From: Sinohyriopsis cumingii
Lineage: Eukaryota; Mollusca; Bivalvia; Unionida; Unionidae
Direction: 5' to 3'
NCBI GenBank assembly: GCA_028554795.2
Contig: CM068839.1
Span: 14,725,220-14,789,219, forward strand
DNA length: 64,000 nucleotides
Part shown: positions 62,721-64,000 of the stretch, one piece after another
Layout: each line of letters opens with the position of its first letter
Position numbering within the stretch: position 1 is the first letter of the stretch
Program-made: the position numbers and the translations under genes
The notes under the pieces: model-generated
Seen by the model: the letters and a program-made list of their open reading frames with translations, nothing else
The model's database searches: none
What the model was told of the DNA's origin: nothing

Positions 62721-63639
62721 GTAAGTTTTGATACAAGTAGTTTTGTCTCACCTTTGAATAACATAGTCATGACATTGAAATCACTTTTGTTTTCTTTTGA
62801 GGTTGTCATTCTTGGTCTCATAGATGCAATATTAAGTCTTGTTTTGGGGTTGTTGATGCTGTTTCCACATCTCTGTCTGTCTGTCTGTCTCTCTCTCCCT
62901 GTTAATGGGGCATACATTTTATTTCATCAGTAGGTACAAGAACAAAATTGTGATGAAATATGTCTTCTAACTTGTCAATTCTAATGCACATATATGTAAT
63001 CAAATTTAAACAACGTATATTACAAACAATGTACATTACTGGTGCATGCTTGTTTAGCACAGTTACATCTGATCTTTGTTAATTTTTAATACTGACGATC
63101 TTGTAATTGTTTAAAAAACTCATTGTGGGATCCTATATTCTTTCATATATGATTTCTTCCCCGAAATGAAATATTTTTTACATTTTTAATTTTCGTACTC
63201 TGGAGAATTACGATAAAGCAATTCGGATGACATATTCCATATATAAGTCAATTCGGAGTACAAGATGAAGTTAAGATTTTCTGGTAAAAAATTATCGGCC
63301 AGCAGATACAGTAGTTACTTTGCATTTATTGTCATCAGACAAACGTGTACAGTAACACTCATCAAAATCTGCTAAGAATGTCTTTTTTGTTCTGGTGCCT
63401 AAATTTTTTATAGCTTTTTTTATAGCAGCAGACCATGGAAGACAAGCATTGCACAAAATTCTTGTTTACTGCTGGATCATTCTCTGTATCATTTCAACTA
63501 CAATTTAATATTAGGGAATTCTGTTTTTTTTTTTCATTTTGGATGACTGTTGCTAAAACATATGCTTGCACACACACATATTTGAAAATTGCAGGTTTCA
63601 GTTCACTTCCCAAGCCAAACAAGAAATAGCAAAGTATGA

Positions 63640-63855
63640 TATTTATTGGAATAAATTTGCATAGTTTGATAACATTATATTTATTGCAATGAATTTGCAT
63701 AGTTTGATAACATTATATTTATTGCAATGAAATTGCATAGTTTGATAATATTACATTTATTACAATGAATTTACATGGTTTGCATAGTTTGATAACATTA
63801 CATTTATTACAATGAATTTGCTTAGTTTGATAACATTACATTTATTACATTGAAT
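63640..63855. repeat. ~40-bp minisatellite, about 6 copies
   Basis: The unit is about tatttattgcaatgaatttg catagtttgataacatta. 62721-63640 shows only a short (TCTG)n tract near 62870. No further exon was recognised to the window end. Confidence 0.88.
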
Positions 63856-64000
63856 ATGTGTATGCATTGGCTATTTTAAACCTTCCTAATGTTGACGTCT
63901 GCTTTCTACTACAGATAAGATTCCTTTTTTGGGCCCCATAAATTGGGTTGGAAGACGATGATGGTTTTTGACTGTATGTACTTAATACATTTCCTCCTTG

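Noticed and set aside
1493-62720. Ryanodine receptor instead of IP3 receptor
   Set aside because: Both share the RIH-associated region, but the SIEIV block, the pre-TM1 segment and the short spacing to the first membrane helix fit IP3 receptors better.

Overview
This window is eukaryotic. It has spliced exons with GT-AG junctions, very large AT-rich introns, SINEs, LINEs, LTR and DIRS-type retroelements, hAT and TTAA-target DNA transposons, and many minisatellites. The repeat content suggests an invertebrate, most likely a lophotrochozoan and perhaps a mollusc. The main hint is a tRNA-derived SINE ending in (AAC)n whose body looks like mollusc SINEs. That placement is inference from repeat style, not proof.

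One host gene runs through the whole window on the + strand. Twelve exons (1493-62720, 1665 nt, phases joining without a break) encode part of an inositol 1,4,5-trisphosphate receptor-like calcium channel. They cover the helical region before the membrane domain and end just after the first transmembrane helix. The N-terminal ligand-binding part lies upstream and the pore and C-terminus lie downstream. The sequence is clearly divergent from canonical vertebrate receptors, so this may be a second, fast-evolving paralogue.

Everything else is intronic. Region 1-3.3 kb: degenerate ~140-bp repeats, exon 1, then a minisatellite built from the exon 1/intron boundary itself. 4.5-9.8 kb: a ~3.7-kb satellite of 53-bp units and two smaller arrays. 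9.8-11.8 kb: a decayed LINE and a hAT-like remnant. 13.9-17.5 kb: a Gypsy-type LTR element with both LTRs but most of RNase H/integrase deleted. 17.7-18.7 kb: 44-bp minisatellite. 20-23.5 kb: ~190-bp dispersed repeats, a hairpin and a short hAT MITE. 30.2-37.1 kb: a large decayed DIRS-like tyrosine-recombinase retroelement with a LINE nested in it. 37.4 and 48.5 kb: two SINEs of one family, each with target-site duplications. 38.1-41.5 kb: a 44-bp array split by a SINE/LINE/foldback cluster. 42.7-47.5 kb: a nearly intact hAT transposon inside a palindromic MITE. 50.3-52.7 kb: a TTAA-flanked element with a THAP-finger start (Kolobok-like). 54.5-57.3 kb: a second, decayed hAT element starting 20 nt after a splice donor. 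58.3-61.8 kb: a 38-bp satellite interrupted by a SINE.

The most notable observations are two introns that begin with tandem copies of their own exon end plus 5' splice site, a hAT transposase intact but for one TGA codon, and a THAP/TTAA element whose empty site is preserved in the neighbouring tandem copy.
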